Origin: a virus
Strand: one strand, 5' to 3'
DNA: 25,050 bases
IMG/VR virus record: IMGVR_UViG_3300023179_000483
Location: 1 to 25,050 of that record
In this document: in pieces, positions 1 to 9,652 of the stretch
Numbering within the stretch: the stretch's first letter is position 1
Layout of the letters: each line of letters begins with the position of its first letter
Notes under the pieces: model-generated
Database searches by the model: none
The model's input: only the letters and a program-made list of their open reading frames with translations
What the model was told of the DNA's origin: nothing
Translations under genes and position numbers: made by a program

Positions 1-95
1 CTTGGTGAAGATGAAGGTGAGTAACTAAGTGATGGTGATGGGCTAGGTGAAGATGATGGTCCTGACGCACTTGGTGAAGATGATGGTGATGGGGC
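1..95 (-). repeat. Codon-level Ser/Pro/Gly repeat at the window edge
   Basis: The first 95 bases contain four imperfect copies of a unit around ggtgaagatgatggtgatgg. Read on the minus strand they encode a Pro-Ser-rich stretch (PSPSSSP-like). This is a low-complexity coding repeat inside the partial structural gene, probably an extended linker or stalk. It probably continues beyond the window. Confidence 0.7.
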
Positions 96-1580
96 AACAT
101 ATACATAACAATCTATATACTGTTCAAGTGGTTCACAATACATGCTACGCGGTTCATATTGGCTACCCCATTCCTCTAACGGGTAATCTGACCAACCCCG
201 AGATGCACAACAGTTATAAGGAGGTGGAGCAGTGGTAGTGCATTTTTCTAGTTCTCCCTTAATTCCATCAGCGAATTCCCACTGAGTATTGTTCTGAACA
301 TATACTTCTCCACTAACTAAGCCAGTTGGAACATTGGCAGGATTAGTAGGATCATACTTCTCACAATTACTTAATTCATAGAAATATAAATCATTTTTCT
401 GATAGAAAACATTGTTGAAATCGTTATCTGCTGCACAATCATCATAGAAAAATTCAGGTAAACATATGGGACATAAATCTATTCCTACTATAACTCCTGC
501 CTGAAACTGATACTTAAATCCGTTTTTAGCATATGTCCCTTCAACTAAATTTTCTGTTTTTTTAGGTATTTCGGTGTACCAGTATTGATCACATTTATAT
601 AGTAAAGTACTATTACCATTTTCGCCACAAAATGTATCAAACTCTTCTGATGTACACGGGGCAGGAGTAGTTGTAGTACATCTATCACCATCACCTTGTA
701 TAAATCCATTAACAAAATCATATCTATACCCAAATCTAAAACCAGAACCTGTATATGGTACATCCCCATCATAGAATTTCCCACAACAGTAATCTAATGT
801 AAAACCACCTTCTCCGTCTTCGGGGAAACATTCCGAATCAAACCCATACGTGGTACAGGGACAAGGAGTGGTTGTTGGAGGGGGAACGGTAGTTACGGGA
901 ATTACTGGAAAATCAATATTTATATATGGTTCTTCTGGTATACAAACTCTGTCCATCCTAGCTAATAGACCATTCCAGAAGGTATATCGAAAGGTGTAAT
1001 TATACCATGAGCCAGTAACTTTATCCCCATATAGGGTATTATAATGCCACAGTCCTTCCTTACCATCAAAGTAAAATAAATTATCCGGTACTAAATTACA
1101 TGCAGTTGCAAAATATTGAGTGGAGCCTAACCATATTTTATTTTCACTATATGCAGTATTACATAGACCTGTAATACCCACTTTAAAAGAGGTTCCATGT
1201 AGGGACGGGTCAAATGGTGGTAATGTATAGAGATACTCTGTTGCGCTCGCAATAGGCACTCCGTTTTGATACCATTGGTAGTTTAACGATTCGGTTGATC
1301 CTCTGGTAGTTACAAATAAATTAGCAGCGGTTCCCACCATTAGAAACCGTTCCTGAACCTCATCCCATATAACAAAAGTTGCACTACATGCAGGACAGTC
1401 TTGAACAGTAGATAACCCTAAAATATCGTATTCATTGTTTAATAGTATGGCAGAAGATGGGTATATTGCTGTATCATCGAGAGGTCTAACAGTAAATTTT
1501 CTATGCACGCCTCCCATATCGAGATTGATATGTTTACCCACATAATCTTCTAAATCTATGTTAGCACTTATAAAGTTCAT
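1..1580 (-). CDS. Virion-surface/adhesin-like protein with Ig-like domain, 3' end outside window
   Basis: An open frame runs from ATG at 1580 leftward off the window, with about 526 codons visible and no stop. The ATG overlaps the upstream gene's TGA (ATGA), so the two are probably translationally coupled. Around residues 85-150 there is an Ig-like segment (YQWYQNGVPI followed by a strand-rich stretch). After it come Cys-rich modules joined by Thr/Pro linkers (TTTPCPC, TTTTPAPC, TTTAPPP). From about residue 497 the protein becomes Ser/Pro low-complexity. This organisation, and its place after other structural genes, suggest an exposed head or tail decoration or adhesion protein. That role is inference; I do not recognise the exact family. 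Confidence 0.8.
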   Translation of the reverse strand, partial: MNFISANIDLEDYVGKHINLDMGGVHRKFTVRPLDDTAIYPSSAILLNNEYDILGLSTVQDCPACSATFVIWDEVQERFLMVGTAANLFVTTRGSTESLNYQWYQNGVPIASATEYLYTLPPFDPSLHGTSFKVGITGLCNTAYSENKIWLGSTQYFATACNLVPDNLFYFDGKEGLWHYNTLYGDKVTGSWYNYTFRYTFWNGLLARMDRVCIPEEPYINIDFPVIPVTTVPPPTTTPCPCTTYGFDSECFPEDGEGGFTLDYCCGKFYDGDVPYTGSGFRFGYRYDFVNGFIQGDGDRCTTTTPAPCTSEEFDTFCGENGNSTLLYKCDQYWYTEIPKKTENLVEGTYAKNGFKYQFQAGVIVGIDLCPICLPEFFYDDCAADNDFNNVFYQKNDLYFYELSNCEKYDPTNPANVPTGLVSGEVYVQNNTQWEFADGIKGELEKCTTTAPPPYNCCASRGWSDYPLEEWGSQYEPRSMYCEPLEQYIDCYVYVAPSPSSSPSASGPSSSPSPSPSLSYSPSSSP

Positions 1581-2611
1581 GGTATTGCAGTTTCTCCGTA
1601 TGATGCATTAGGTAATTCACATTCTATCAATTCATATACTGCACGGTATTGACAATTTCTATCTTTATAAATTTTATCAAGGTCAATATAATCATAACAT
1701 GAATTACAATTGGTTATTTGTGGAACAGATTTTATAATATTTGGCACATATTTCCAAAATTTACCATTTTTTGTAAATGTGAAATGATGTACGAAATTTG
1801 TATATATGAGTTTGTTATCAAAACGTGAAATGATGTTTGCAGGTATATCAGTAGGAATACTGATAAGACTTTTGAGTTTTGGTAAGAAAATAGTAAAATA
1901 TTGATCAAATAGACAATATATTAATTGAATGTCTATGATATTGAAATCTGCAAGAAGAGTAGCAGTGAAAACTCCCTTATTAAAAACTATATCCTCTGAT
2001 ATAAGTTTAATCTTTTCAGGACTATCCAGTATAAAATCTGGCTTTTTCATTCTAACAAAAATAGCATTTATAGCATTTATAACGGTTTTACATTGGTTAT
2101 CTACTGTTATATAGTCGATGATGTCCTTAATTTTATGGTTATAAGAATTTGCAATACTGGTTAATGAAGTATATGCTAGTTCACTGATAGAATAATTATT
2201 CATTATTTTAGGATCATATGTTTTAATTAAAAACTCCAGTCTAACCTGTTGTCCATCAATAAATTTGTCCGCTGGAAAATTAACATCTAACCATTTCTGT
2301 GCCTCTATGTAGTTGCCTACCACACTAAATCCTTCACTATATACAATAGTCATAGGTTCTTTCCAGAACTCTTGAGCATTATAAACTATATTTGCCGCAT
2401 CTGTAAATCTTTGTGCATATACGTTGAGAAATTTAACCTGATTATTCTGTTTTGTTTTTAAATTATTCACAGAATCGGCAAAATTTTGCCATCTATTCAT
2501 ACTTTCCTGTAAAACGCATATACGGTTATTCATTAGATGGAAATTTCTATTCATATCCTCTAATGTATTCCCTATAGGGCTATAATCGTGTAGGTCTAGT
2601 AAAGTTGACAT
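1577..2611 (-). CDS. Virion structural protein, 344 aa, paralogous to its upstream neighbour
   Basis: Starts at ATG 2611, two bases after the stop of the upstream gene, and ends with ATGA overlap into the next gene, so it belongs to the minus-strand late operon. Residues 1-80 look alpha-helical. At about residue 83 begins a block (FWKEPMTIVYSEGF, later AQKWLDVNFP) that matches the neighbouring protein (FWLKPITIVYPFPF, later AAWVNENFP). The two therefore appear to share a domain and to have arisen by tandem duplication. Function is unknown; a tail or baseplate component is likely from context. No Shine-Dalgarno sequence is seen. Confidence 0.8.
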   Translation of the reverse strand: MSTLLDLHDYSPIGNTLEDMNRNFHLMNNRICVLQESMNRWQNFADSVNNLKTKQNNQVKFLNVYAQRFTDAANIVYNAQEFWKEPMTIVYSEGFSVVGNYIEAQKWLDVNFPADKFIDGQQVRLEFLIKTYDPKIMNNYSISELAYTSLTSIANSYNHKIKDIIDYITVDNQCKTVINAINAIFVRMKKPDFILDSPEKIKLISEDIVFNKGVFTATLLADFNIIDIQLIYCLFDQYFTIFLPKLKSLISIPTDIPANIISRFDNKLIYTNFVHHFTFTKNGKFWKYVPNIIKSVPQITNCNSCYDYIDLDKIYKDRNCQYRAVYELIECELPNASYGETAIP

Positions 2612-2612
2612 C

Positions 2613-3317
2613 TTAGTTAAAAAGTATAGAATCTTGCTGCCAGATTAAACTGATAGGATCAATAATATATTTAAATCCTACAAATCTATTTAGATATTTA
2701 TCTGGCACGTCAATGGTGGCAGTAATGCTACCACAATCAACATTTCCATAACTAACATAGGAATACGTTCCTCGTTTAATACAACTACAGAAACATGTAA
2801 CCCCTACGGTTTTGATACCTTGATTTACAGTTTTGGATAAAAATCTATTGATTTCACTGTATTGTGGGGTGAATATGTATAATTCTTGACCTACGATGAA
2901 GTTGAAACAAACCCCGTTGCGAATAGGGAAGTTTTCATTCACCCATGCGGCTATGTTAGCACTCATCTGTTCATTGTTTTCATTTTCAAAAGGAAACGGA
3001 TAGACTATTGTTATAGGTTTTAACCAGAATGCACTAGATTGTGAAACAGTGGTATAAGTATCCTGCCAACAAGAACTTAGAGTTGATACTGTTTGTTCTG
3101 CGCCTGCCCAATCTGCGCTCAACTGTGCAAAGGAATTGTATGCATGATTCCATAAAGTCCGCGCACTAAATTCTAAATTACAGGTTTGTATATCAAGATT
3201 TCTGAAATTATATACAATAGACGATAAAGAGTTTCCGATGCTTTCTCCCCATGTAATAGGGATAACATGCTGACACGTCTCATCCATTTTACATAATTGA
3301 TTATTTAAATAATTCAT
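2613..3317 (-). CDS. Virion structural protein, 234 aa, shares domain with downstream gene
   Basis: I chose ATG 3317; an in-frame TTG at 3332 would overlap the upstream stop. The N-terminal third is helical with repeated Trp/Ser-rich turns (LWNHAYNSFAQL, LSSCWQDTYTTV). It is followed by the FWLKPITIVYPFPF...NFP block shared with the downstream 344-aa protein, and a Cys-containing C-terminal region (CFCSC). It is packed tightly between the giant fibre-like gene and its paralogue. A TTAAATA late-promoter-like element lies just upstream of the ATG. Probable tail or fibre accessory protein; the exact role is not recognised. Confidence 0.78.
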   Translation of the reverse strand: MNYLNNQLCKMDETCQHVIPITWGESIGNSLSSIVYNFRNLDIQTCNLEFSARTLWNHAYNSFAQLSADWAGAEQTVSTLSSCWQDTYTTVSQSSAFWLKPITIVYPFPFENENNEQMSANIAAWVNENFPIRNGVCFNFIVGQELYIFTPQYSEINRFLSKTVNQGIKTVGVTCFCSCIKRGTYSYVSYGNVDCGSITATIDVPDKYLNRFVGFKYIIDPISLIWQQDSILFN

Positions 3318-3325
3318 AATCTTAT

Positions 3326-6300
3326 TTAACAAAGATCAATACAGTTATCAAAGATTTCTCTAGGCTGTTGGCAACAATTATCTTCTAAATCTTCCCATGT
3401 TCTTTCGTAACGGGTTCCCGGCATAATCTGATCCCATCTTAGAGGATGAATACATTGAATGGACATTTGTTCCCACACCCAACAAATAGGGAATTGGTTA
3501 TCAACACCCGGATTCACAAAAGATATGTTGTCCCATGTTATTCCACTAATGAGAGGATTAATTATGGATTGGTTTTTAGTCAATTCTGCCCATGTGAACG
3601 GATTTTTCGATTTACTAGTGAATTGTGGAGAGTATATACGATGGTAATCCCATACCCATATAATCTCGGAAGACGTAACGCATTCGACACGAACATCAAT
3701 CATTTCTCGAACCGCATTGATATTATCACTGATAATATTGAAGTTTCTGTTTATTGTCTCATAGCTTACCACTTCATTCGCTCCTAGAAGCTGTAATGAT
3801 GTCAATGTAGGAATTTCAGAATTGTTTATCGGGGAGAGGGTTTGTGTAATGAAATTACCGAGAGCATCAACTCTGTAAACAAATTTATCAACTATATCAT
3901 TTTTTAGATTGCAGATATTGTTTGACATTTTTAGGAAACTATTATTGAATACAATATCAGACACGAACTCATTAGGGATTATTTCACACGCCGACATATC
4001 CCATGAAGATACTGAATAATTGTTATTAAACACGGAGAATGTTTGTAGATAGTCAATCATTTTTAATATGATTCCATCACATATAATGTATATTTCTTTA
4101 TTCTTTATTTTTATAGCATTGATTTGTTTAACAGCTTCAAATGTTTGACTACCTAAAGAAGTACCATTTAGATAATATATATACAGTGTATTGTTCGTAT
4201 AAGTTAATATTCTATATGATTCATTATCAGGTACCACAAGAGCATCCCCGTCAATGTTCTCCAAAATATTAATTACTTCTAATTTATTATTAAGAACAAT
4301 GATCTGTTTATTATCGGTTAGGATATATATGTTATCACCGAGGCGATCCATTGCTACAGGTAGGGCATGTATGCCATAATCTGCTAAGATTATGGAGGAA
4401 GTCCAGTTGAGATATTTGTTGTATATTTTAATATTTCCGCTGTCCTTATCTACAATATATAGATTACCATCCACATCTAATTTGAAATCTGTTGGATTGT
4501 TTAATCTAGTACGGCTATCCTTCTTACCAACACCGCCCCAATAATGAGAGAACTTTACCGCATGATTATCGAAATCTATGTTGAACACGAACACTTTTTT
4601 GAGAATGGTGTCGAGTAGGTATAATACATCACCATGAACCAATATCTTATTAGGATTAGTGAATATTTCAGCATTAGGCACACGATAGATGTCGAATATT
4701 TCTGTTAGATTTATATCATCGCTGCGGAATGAAATCTTACCATCTGCAAGCAGTATATAATGATCATTGTAGAAACACAAATCCTTAAGATTCTTAAAGG
4801 TATAGTTATGGTATTCTGTTTTATATGATTCGTCAAATCTCCATTTAACCACATTACGACGTTCTCCGAACCATCCGATATATTTTTTAGGGAAATCGGG
4901 ATTGACTATTGTGTAGTTGTCTTTAATAGTTTCGAGATTGGTGAAAATCTTTGACACCTGTTCATTATATACATCTGCAAACTGCCATTCATCTGCATCA
5001 ATGTGGATATTATTATAAGGTAGAGAAATGTTATCAGGAATATACCGGAATAATTTATCATTATAATCCTCGAAAATATCTCTAACCATTAACAAATCGG
5101 TGTAAACTCTTCTAGAAGGCGGATACAAACTGTTGAAACTGGTTACAGACGGGCTGTAATTTCCCGCAGACGGATATATAGCGGTTATTACTCTATTATG
5201 AGTAAAGGAATGTATGTTACCAAGTCCATCATCTAACTGGTAGTTATAGTAGAAACATGATTGAGGGAATGCTGTAGATATACTAACTAATTCTCCCGAT
5301 GATAATAATGATTTATTAACATATATATCTAGTGCAGGATAGTCAAATGCTGAAACATTTATCTGATTAGTTATAAAGGTTTTTGGTATAGGACACATAT
5401 TAGAATCACTAATGGTGACATATGCTATACCACTAGCATACACATTAAACGATGTGTCTGTATTTTCTTTAATAGATAATACTCTAGTCGGATCAGTAGT
5501 AAATCTATCAACATAGTCAATCTTATTACCGTTACCTGCTAAATGTATAGGATATGTAGTTAATCCATCATCCACAACCAAATCATATGTAACATTTCGG
5601 ATTTGTAGAGGTTCAATTTGTAATATAAAATCTACAAAATCTAGGGGTTTGGCTACATGGAAATGATTACCGTTAGATGATAATGTTGCATTAAAGGTTG
5701 GAATATCGACAAATCTTAAATGCTGTTTATATAGCGAACTATCATCTGACGAGACAGAATTGTATATGGTATCACCGTCACCGGGAGAGAAGTAATGGCT
5801 ATATGCACGGATTTTCAATGGTAATGCAGAGGTTGAAGATATGGTTGCATTGTCTATTGGATAATAGAAGATCGGTGATGTAGAGGACAGACTAGGACCA
5901 TTTGCTAATTCATATACATAATTTGCAAACCCTTGGGTTGCTGAAATTACAATCGAATTATTGATACATGGTACATTATAGGATGTTAATCCATTGGCAG
6001 ATAGATAGTAGTTATTAACATTTAACTCTATTTGCGGACTTCCTACATATCGAGGGAAACTGATATAATCAAATGGTTCAATACCTGTTAATAAGAAAAC
6101 ACATGTGTCTTCCATGAAATTATAAGTGTTGAAGTTACCTATATATGGTTTAGCATCATATGCGGTTACGCTGGCACATACTGAACTTATGACAGGAACA
6201 CTTACCGACAATCCTGAATAACTTATATTGTTTACTGTCCAATTCACAGTACTTGGAACTGCGGAAATTGCATTAATATTAACTGATAATATCGCATTGG

Positions 6301-8935
6301 CAGATGATGTGAAGAAGGTGTTTCTGAAATCCTTACTATCCACATACACTCCGTTGTCTGCTGAGAGAATTATGGAGAAATTACTAGCAGGGAATTGTCT
6401 ATATGATAACATTTTATCAGTAACAAGATTATACAATCTATGTGATATGTTACAATTGACATTGAATGGAACTAGAACTGGATCATTGGAAGTTTTTACT
6501 GTTTTAAAAGTAGGAGATATTACCGAATAATCAAATGTTGCAGGATATATGACATTTTCGATCATGTCATTTCTGTTATAATCTTTTAAACGGAATTCAC
6601 CAAAGGAATTATTTAAGGTTTCTTTCCATGATATATTTGCATCTAATGGTACACGATAATTTAGATTATTATATACACAGAATGCAGTCATCGGTGTAGT
6701 GTTAATATAAGCATTATCATCTATGTCATTTTTAATAATAAGATTGACATTTTTCCATATAGAAGATGCAGTAGGATACCATGTAACGGAACCCGATAAA
6801 TCATATTCTTCAGAATATAGTGTGATAGTGGTTTTATCTACTCCCAAATTACCAACATATGCATCTAATGCTCCTGCGCCTACTAAGGTATTTGGCTCGA
6901 TTCCGATAAATTGAAATGGGGGGGTTTTAATGGAAACAACTTTCCATGCACCCTGCCACCCTGCACCTACTCCCGGTTCATATCCATAAGAATAGTGATT
7001 ATTAATACATACATAGTTAACTCCACGGTTAGATAATGCTGTCCCTGCATATATTATTCGGACAGGTAATACATTCCATGAGGGGGACATTACATCAGTA
7101 TATGGAATAACTGGTAATTTCCAAACATTTCTCCATCCTGCTGCCACTCCCGGTTCATATCCATAAGAGTAGTGAGCATTTATAGATTCATATACACGCC
7201 CCTCATAAGATGCTTGTGTTCCTACATAGTATATTCCATAAGAAGGTTTCCATCTTGGTACATATAATGTAGCATCGGGGGTATAATTGACATAATCTTT
7301 AAATGATGAAAATGTGATATTTTCTGGAGGAAATGCGCTCCATTTGATCTGTGCATTCGGATCATAATTAGGGAACATTGTAACATTCAAGAATATTTTT
7401 GTATCAGATAATGCAGAAATTGCAAAATTCATAGATGCAAGATTTTTATTTAAAATAAAAGTATATTGATCCGAATAATGATAAGACCCTGTAAAAGTAC
7501 TAGTTTCAAAAACTACTGTATGGTTATTTGCAACATTATTATTAAAGAATCGAATATTGCTATTAATAGGGAACCAATCTCCTGCTTTATATAATTCATC
7601 TGTTGCTACATTTCTAGCACTCAAGGTAGGGTCACTGGATAATTCTGTAAATTTGGCACGAATTTTGTCCCGTCCTTCTGATATAGCAAACTTACTTTGA
7701 TAATAATTATCCATCATACATGCAGAGAACTGCACCGACGATAAAGCTTTGTTGATTAAATCAAATTTAGGATAGAAACTTAAGCTGTAACCGGGGTAAG
7801 TTACATTAGGAAGTAAACCAGTAGAGGAGGTAGTGAAGTCAAATGTGGAAAAATATATACTTTCTGCCGAACTCAATTGATACACACTTGGAGATAGGTT
7901 TGTTATAGAAAATTTACTTGGGTTTAGAGCAGGCGGGCGTGTTTGGTAGGTAACATGTATAGGAGTATTTCTAGGGATAAACACATTATTATCTAAGTCC
8001 AGATAAACTAGTCCAGTTGCATAATTAATATTGCTGCTACTGTTGACATATGGATATGTCACATTATAGTTTTCCAACTCTCGTCCTGCTAACTTGGTAT
8101 TATCACTATCTTTACCCCATACAGTATAGTCATATGTTAATTGGGGAATATAATCAATGATATTGGCAGTGTTCTGATATAACTGATAAAATTGACTATA
8201 TGAATACCCTAAATGCGGGTCAACAAAATTTGACCAACGATATAGTAAATTATACCGTAATGCTTGTAGATACGTTAGAAAGCTTGGTGGGGACAATGAT
8301 AATGCCGTAACGGTTTTAAATGATATAGATAAGGACTCTGGTATGATATTGCTGTCCAATTGAAATTGAAGACTGTCAGTGGGGTTCTGAATATAATATG
8401 ATACGAAATCTTTCTTAAGAACTGAGAAATATGCAGAAGTACAGATTATTTGACAGTTATATGCACTAGGAGGTTGTAAAGTAGGATTTAGGTTGTTTTG
8501 ACGAAATTCATTCTTCGACATTAAATCATTTTCCAAATAAGGCGCAATAAGTCCCGAACTTACATTAATGATATTAGTGCTTATGGTTTCTATGGCTGGA
8601 TATGCATGGGTGGGAAATATAGTAAATGCAGAAGTTCCTGCGGAAAATGACCCATATAAATAATGATTTGAAGCAGAAACGGTCCATGTTGCCGGAAAAT
8701 TATCAGGTAATGTCACATAACAAGATGGAGTAGTGAATGTAGAATAAGGAGGATTAACACTTCTAAGACCATAATTTCCCGTTGTTTTGAACCTATCAAC
8801 TCCTAAATTATAGATACTATCATAGAAATAAATCCCTAAACGTTCTTTGGTGGCTGCTACATCAATCGGATTCAACGAAACTTGAATAATTTCGTTGGGA
8901 AAGTTACTTAATGCCGAAATACTGTTAATAATCAT
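3326..8935 (-). CDS. Giant tail/fibre protein with carbohydrate-binding-like repeats and beta-propeller
   Basis: A 1,869-aa protein beginning at ATG 8935. Visible parts: a long beta-rich N-terminal half; two near-identical modules at about residues 560-670 (each with YxxGTxxxxxGxxY, then HYSYGYEPGVxAGW and a final WK), resembling chitin-type CBM5/12 carbohydrate-binding modules; PKD/Ig-like segments around 950-1250; an NHL-like propeller around 1380-1650 (NPTDFKLDVDGNLYIVDKD); and a Trp-rich C-terminus (VWDYHR, TWEDL) ending Cys-rich. The size and mixture of binding and scaffold modules indicate a host-recognition fibre or tail-associated protein. A late-type element, AATAAATA, lies 14 nt upstream. 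Receptor identity cannot be read from the sequence. Confidence 0.88.
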   Translation of the reverse strand: MIINSISALSNFPNEIIQVSLNPIDVAATKERLGIYFYDSIYNLGVDRFKTTGNYGLRSVNPPYSTFTTPSCYVTLPDNFPATWTVSASNHYLYGSFSAGTSAFTIFPTHAYPAIETISTNIINVSSGLIAPYLENDLMSKNEFRQNNLNPTLQPPSAYNCQIICTSAYFSVLKKDFVSYYIQNPTDSLQFQLDSNIIPESLSISFKTVTALSLSPPSFLTYLQALRYNLLYRWSNFVDPHLGYSYSQFYQLYQNTANIIDYIPQLTYDYTVWGKDSDNTKLAGRELENYNVTYPYVNSSSNINYATGLVYLDLDNNVFIPRNTPIHVTYQTRPPALNPSKFSITNLSPSVYQLSSAESIYFSTFDFTTSSTGLLPNVTYPGYSLSFYPKFDLINKALSSVQFSACMMDNYYQSKFAISEGRDKIRAKFTELSSDPTLSARNVATDELYKAGDWFPINSNIRFFNNNVANNHTVVFETSTFTGSYHYSDQYTFILNKNLASMNFAISALSDTKIFLNVTMFPNYDPNAQIKWSAFPPENITFSSFKDYVNYTPDATLYVPRWKPSYGIYYVGTQASYEGRVYESINAHYSYGYEPGVAAGWRNVWKLPVIPYTDVMSPSWNVLPVRIIYAGTALSNRGVNYVCINNHYSYGYEPGVGAGWQGAWKVVSIKTPPFQFIGIEPNTLVGAGALDAYVGNLGVDKTTITLYSEEYDLSGSVTWYPTASSIWKNVNLIIKNDIDDNAYINTTPMTAFCVYNNLNYRVPLDANISWKETLNNSFGEFRLKDYNRNDMIENVIYPATFDYSVISPTFKTVKTSNDPVLVPFNVNCNISHRLYNLVTDKMLSYRQFPASNFSIILSADNGVYVDSKDFRNTFFTSSANAILSVNINAISAVPSTVNWTVNNISYSGLSVSVPVISSVCASVTAYDAKPYIGNFNTYNFMEDTCVFLLTGIEPFDYISFPRYVGSPQIELNVNNYYLSANGLTSYNVPCINNSIVISATQGFANYVYELANGPSLSSTSPIFYYPIDNATISSTSALPLKIRAYSHYFSPGDGDTIYNSVSSDDSSLYKQHLRFVDIPTFNATLSSNGNHFHVAKPLDFVDFILQIEPLQIRNVTYDLVVDDGLTTYPIHLAGNGNKIDYVDRFTTDPTRVLSIKENTDTSFNVYASGIAYVTISDSNMCPIPKTFITNQINVSAFDYPALDIYVNKSLLSSGELVSISTAFPQSCFYYNYQLDDGLGNIHSFTHNRVITAIYPSAGNYSPSVTSFNSLYPPSRRVYTDLLMVRDIFEDYNDKLFRYIPDNISLPYNNIHIDADEWQFADVYNEQVSKIFTNLETIKDNYTIVNPDFPKKYIGWFGERRNVVKWRFDESYKTEYHNYTFKNLKDLCFYNDHYILLADGKISFRSDDINLTEIFDIYRVPNAEIFTNPNKILVHGDVLYLLDTILKKVFVFNIDFDNHAVKFSHYWGGVGKKDSRTRLNNPTDFKLDVDGNLYIVDKDSGNIKIYNKYLNWTSSIILADYGIHALPVAMDRLGDNIYILTDNKQIIVLNNKLEVINILENIDGDALVVPDNESYRILTYTNNTLYIYYLNGTSLGSQTFEAVKQINAIKIKNKEIYIICDGIILKMIDYLQTFSVFNNNYSVSSWDMSACEIIPNEFVSDIVFNNSFLKMSNNICNLKNDIVDKFVYRVDALGNFITQTLSPINNSEIPTLTSLQLLGANEVVSYETINRNFNIISDNINAVREMIDVRVECVTSSEIIWVWDYHRIYSPQFTSKSKNPFTWAELTKNQSIINPLISGITWDNISFVNPGVDNQFPICWVWEQMSIQCIHPLRWDQIMPGTRYERTWEDLEDNCCQQPREIFDNCIDLC

Positions 8936-8948
8936 CTGTTAATCTTAT

Positions 8949-8956
8949 TATTTATT
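8949..8956 (-). promoter_or_regulatory. T4-late-like promoter element before the giant tail gene
   Basis: On the minus strand the sequence reads AATAAATA, 7 of 8 matches to the T4 late promoter TATAAATA, 14 nt before ATG 8935. It is the only evident promoter for the minus-strand structural operon. Confidence 0.5.
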
Positions 8957-8983
8957 GCTTCGATAGATAGGTTGTGGTATAAT
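8955..8983 (+). promoter_or_regulatory. Sigma70-type promoter giving a leaderless mRNA
   Basis: TTGCTT at 8955-8960, 17-bp spacer, TATAAT at 8978-8983, with TGG immediately before the -10 (extended -10). The ATG of the next gene begins 6 nt after the last -10 base, at or next to the expected transcription start, so the mRNA should have no leader. Confidence 0.75.
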
Positions 8984-8988
8984 AATCC

Positions 8989-9213
8989 ATGTTCTGGATC
9001 GTAATTTATATTATATACTCATTAGGCGGGTTTTTCTTTATGTATGATTATTACCATAAATGTGCCATAGGAAATGTTATTCCATTTAATCAATCACTTG
9101 TTAAGTTTATAAGTGCATCATTATTATTAGGATTAATTACTACAATAATATTATTATATACTATTTTTTCGGTGTTATGGGATTCTCTCAAAGATAGTTG
9201 TAAAAAAGATTGA
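8989..9213 (+). CDS. Small membrane protein, two predicted TM helices
   Basis: A 74-aa protein. Residues 1-20 form a hydrophobic helix (FWIVIYIIYSLGGFFFM) and residues about 40-64 a second one (FISASLLLGLITTIILLYTIF). A polar connector lies between them, and the C-terminus is charged and Lys-rich. It therefore probably lies in the inner membrane as a hairpin. The ATG coincides with the expected start site of a consensus promoter, making the message leaderless. It stands alone, divergent from the tail gene. I do not recognise a family; holin-like or superinfection-related roles are possible but unsupported. Confidence 0.72.
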   Translation: MFWIVIYIIYSLGGFFFMYDYYHKCAIGNVIPFNQSLVKFISASLLLGLITTIILLYTIFSVLWDSLKDSCKKD

Positions 9214-9238
9214 CATGGCTTCGTATATGAGTTATAAT
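9210..9238 (+). promoter_or_regulatory. Perfect consensus sigma70 promoter upstream of the first tRNAs
   Basis: TTGACA at 9210-9215, exactly 17 bp, TATAAT at 9233-9238: 12 of 12 consensus positions. The -35 overlaps the stop codon of the small membrane-protein gene. It points at the CAT-anticodon tRNA trio and probably the ligase operon. Confidence 0.85.
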
Positions 9239-9472
9239 AACAATGTTGAGAGAAATTTAAGAGTTTTCGATTCGAACGTTTGGCTAAATCATATTAGATT
9301 GAGGATAAACTACAGATGAACGCCGCTTAAAGTTTTTAAAATAAAACGCTGAAAATTAATAGTAAGAATCCGAGTAATAGTTTAAAATAAAATAGTATTA
9401 AGAAACCTCCTTTCCTATCTTAATAAAGATTCTGGTAAATCCAGATTACTCAAAAATTTAGTAAATATAAAA
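9239..9472 (+). other. 234-nt transcribed leader without a clear gene
   Basis: AT-rich stretch between the consensus promoter and the first tRNA. The only reading frame is 34 codons (ATG 9215 to TGA 9319), but it starts upstream of the predicted transcription start, so I do not call it. A short hairpin (TCTGG/CCAGA around 9430-9444) is the only local structure noticed. Confidence 0.4.
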
Positions 9473-9547
9473 TAACAGGTAAGTGGTCTAGTGACCATCG
9501 ACGGCTCATAACCCTCGGAGCGTGGTGCGAATCCCGGCCTGTAACCA
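9473..9547 (+). tRNA. tRNA-like, anticodon CAT (degenerate Met-type)
   Basis: CCA at the 3' end, an acceptor with one A:A mismatch, D stem GTGG/CCAT, and anticodon loop CTCATAA in stem GACGG/CCCTC (one C:C mismatch). The T stem is poor (CGTGG against CCCGG) with loop TGCGAAT. Depending on register, position 1:72 is unpaired as in initiator tRNA. It may be a decaying or highly divergent tRNA-Met. Confidence 0.6.
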
Positions 9548-9555
9548 ATTTAAAT

Positions 9556-9642
9556 CGCGGTGTGTCAGAAGTCTGGTATCTGGAGAGTCTCATAAGCTCT
9601 TGGCTAAGTCCCTCAGAGGTTCAAATCCTCTCACTGCATCCA
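9556..9642 (+). tRNA. tRNA-Met (CAT), initiator-like
   Basis: Acceptor CGCGGTG pairs with CACTGCA except for C1:A72, the hallmark of bacterial initiator tRNA. The 5' CGCGG and T loop TTCAAAT also match E. coli tRNA-fMet. Anticodon stem AGAGT/GCTCT lacks the three G-C pairs typical of initiators. The variable region is unusually long (14 nt). CCA is encoded. Confidence 0.8.
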
Positions 9643-9652
9643 TTTCAATAAT

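Noticed and set aside
1-95. CRISPR-like repeat array
   Set aside because: The units are imperfect, without spacers, and maintain the reading frame of a Ser/Pro-rich coding region.
545-784. Minus-strand ORF of 79 aa
   Set aside because: Lies in another frame of the long partial structural gene that spans 1-1580.
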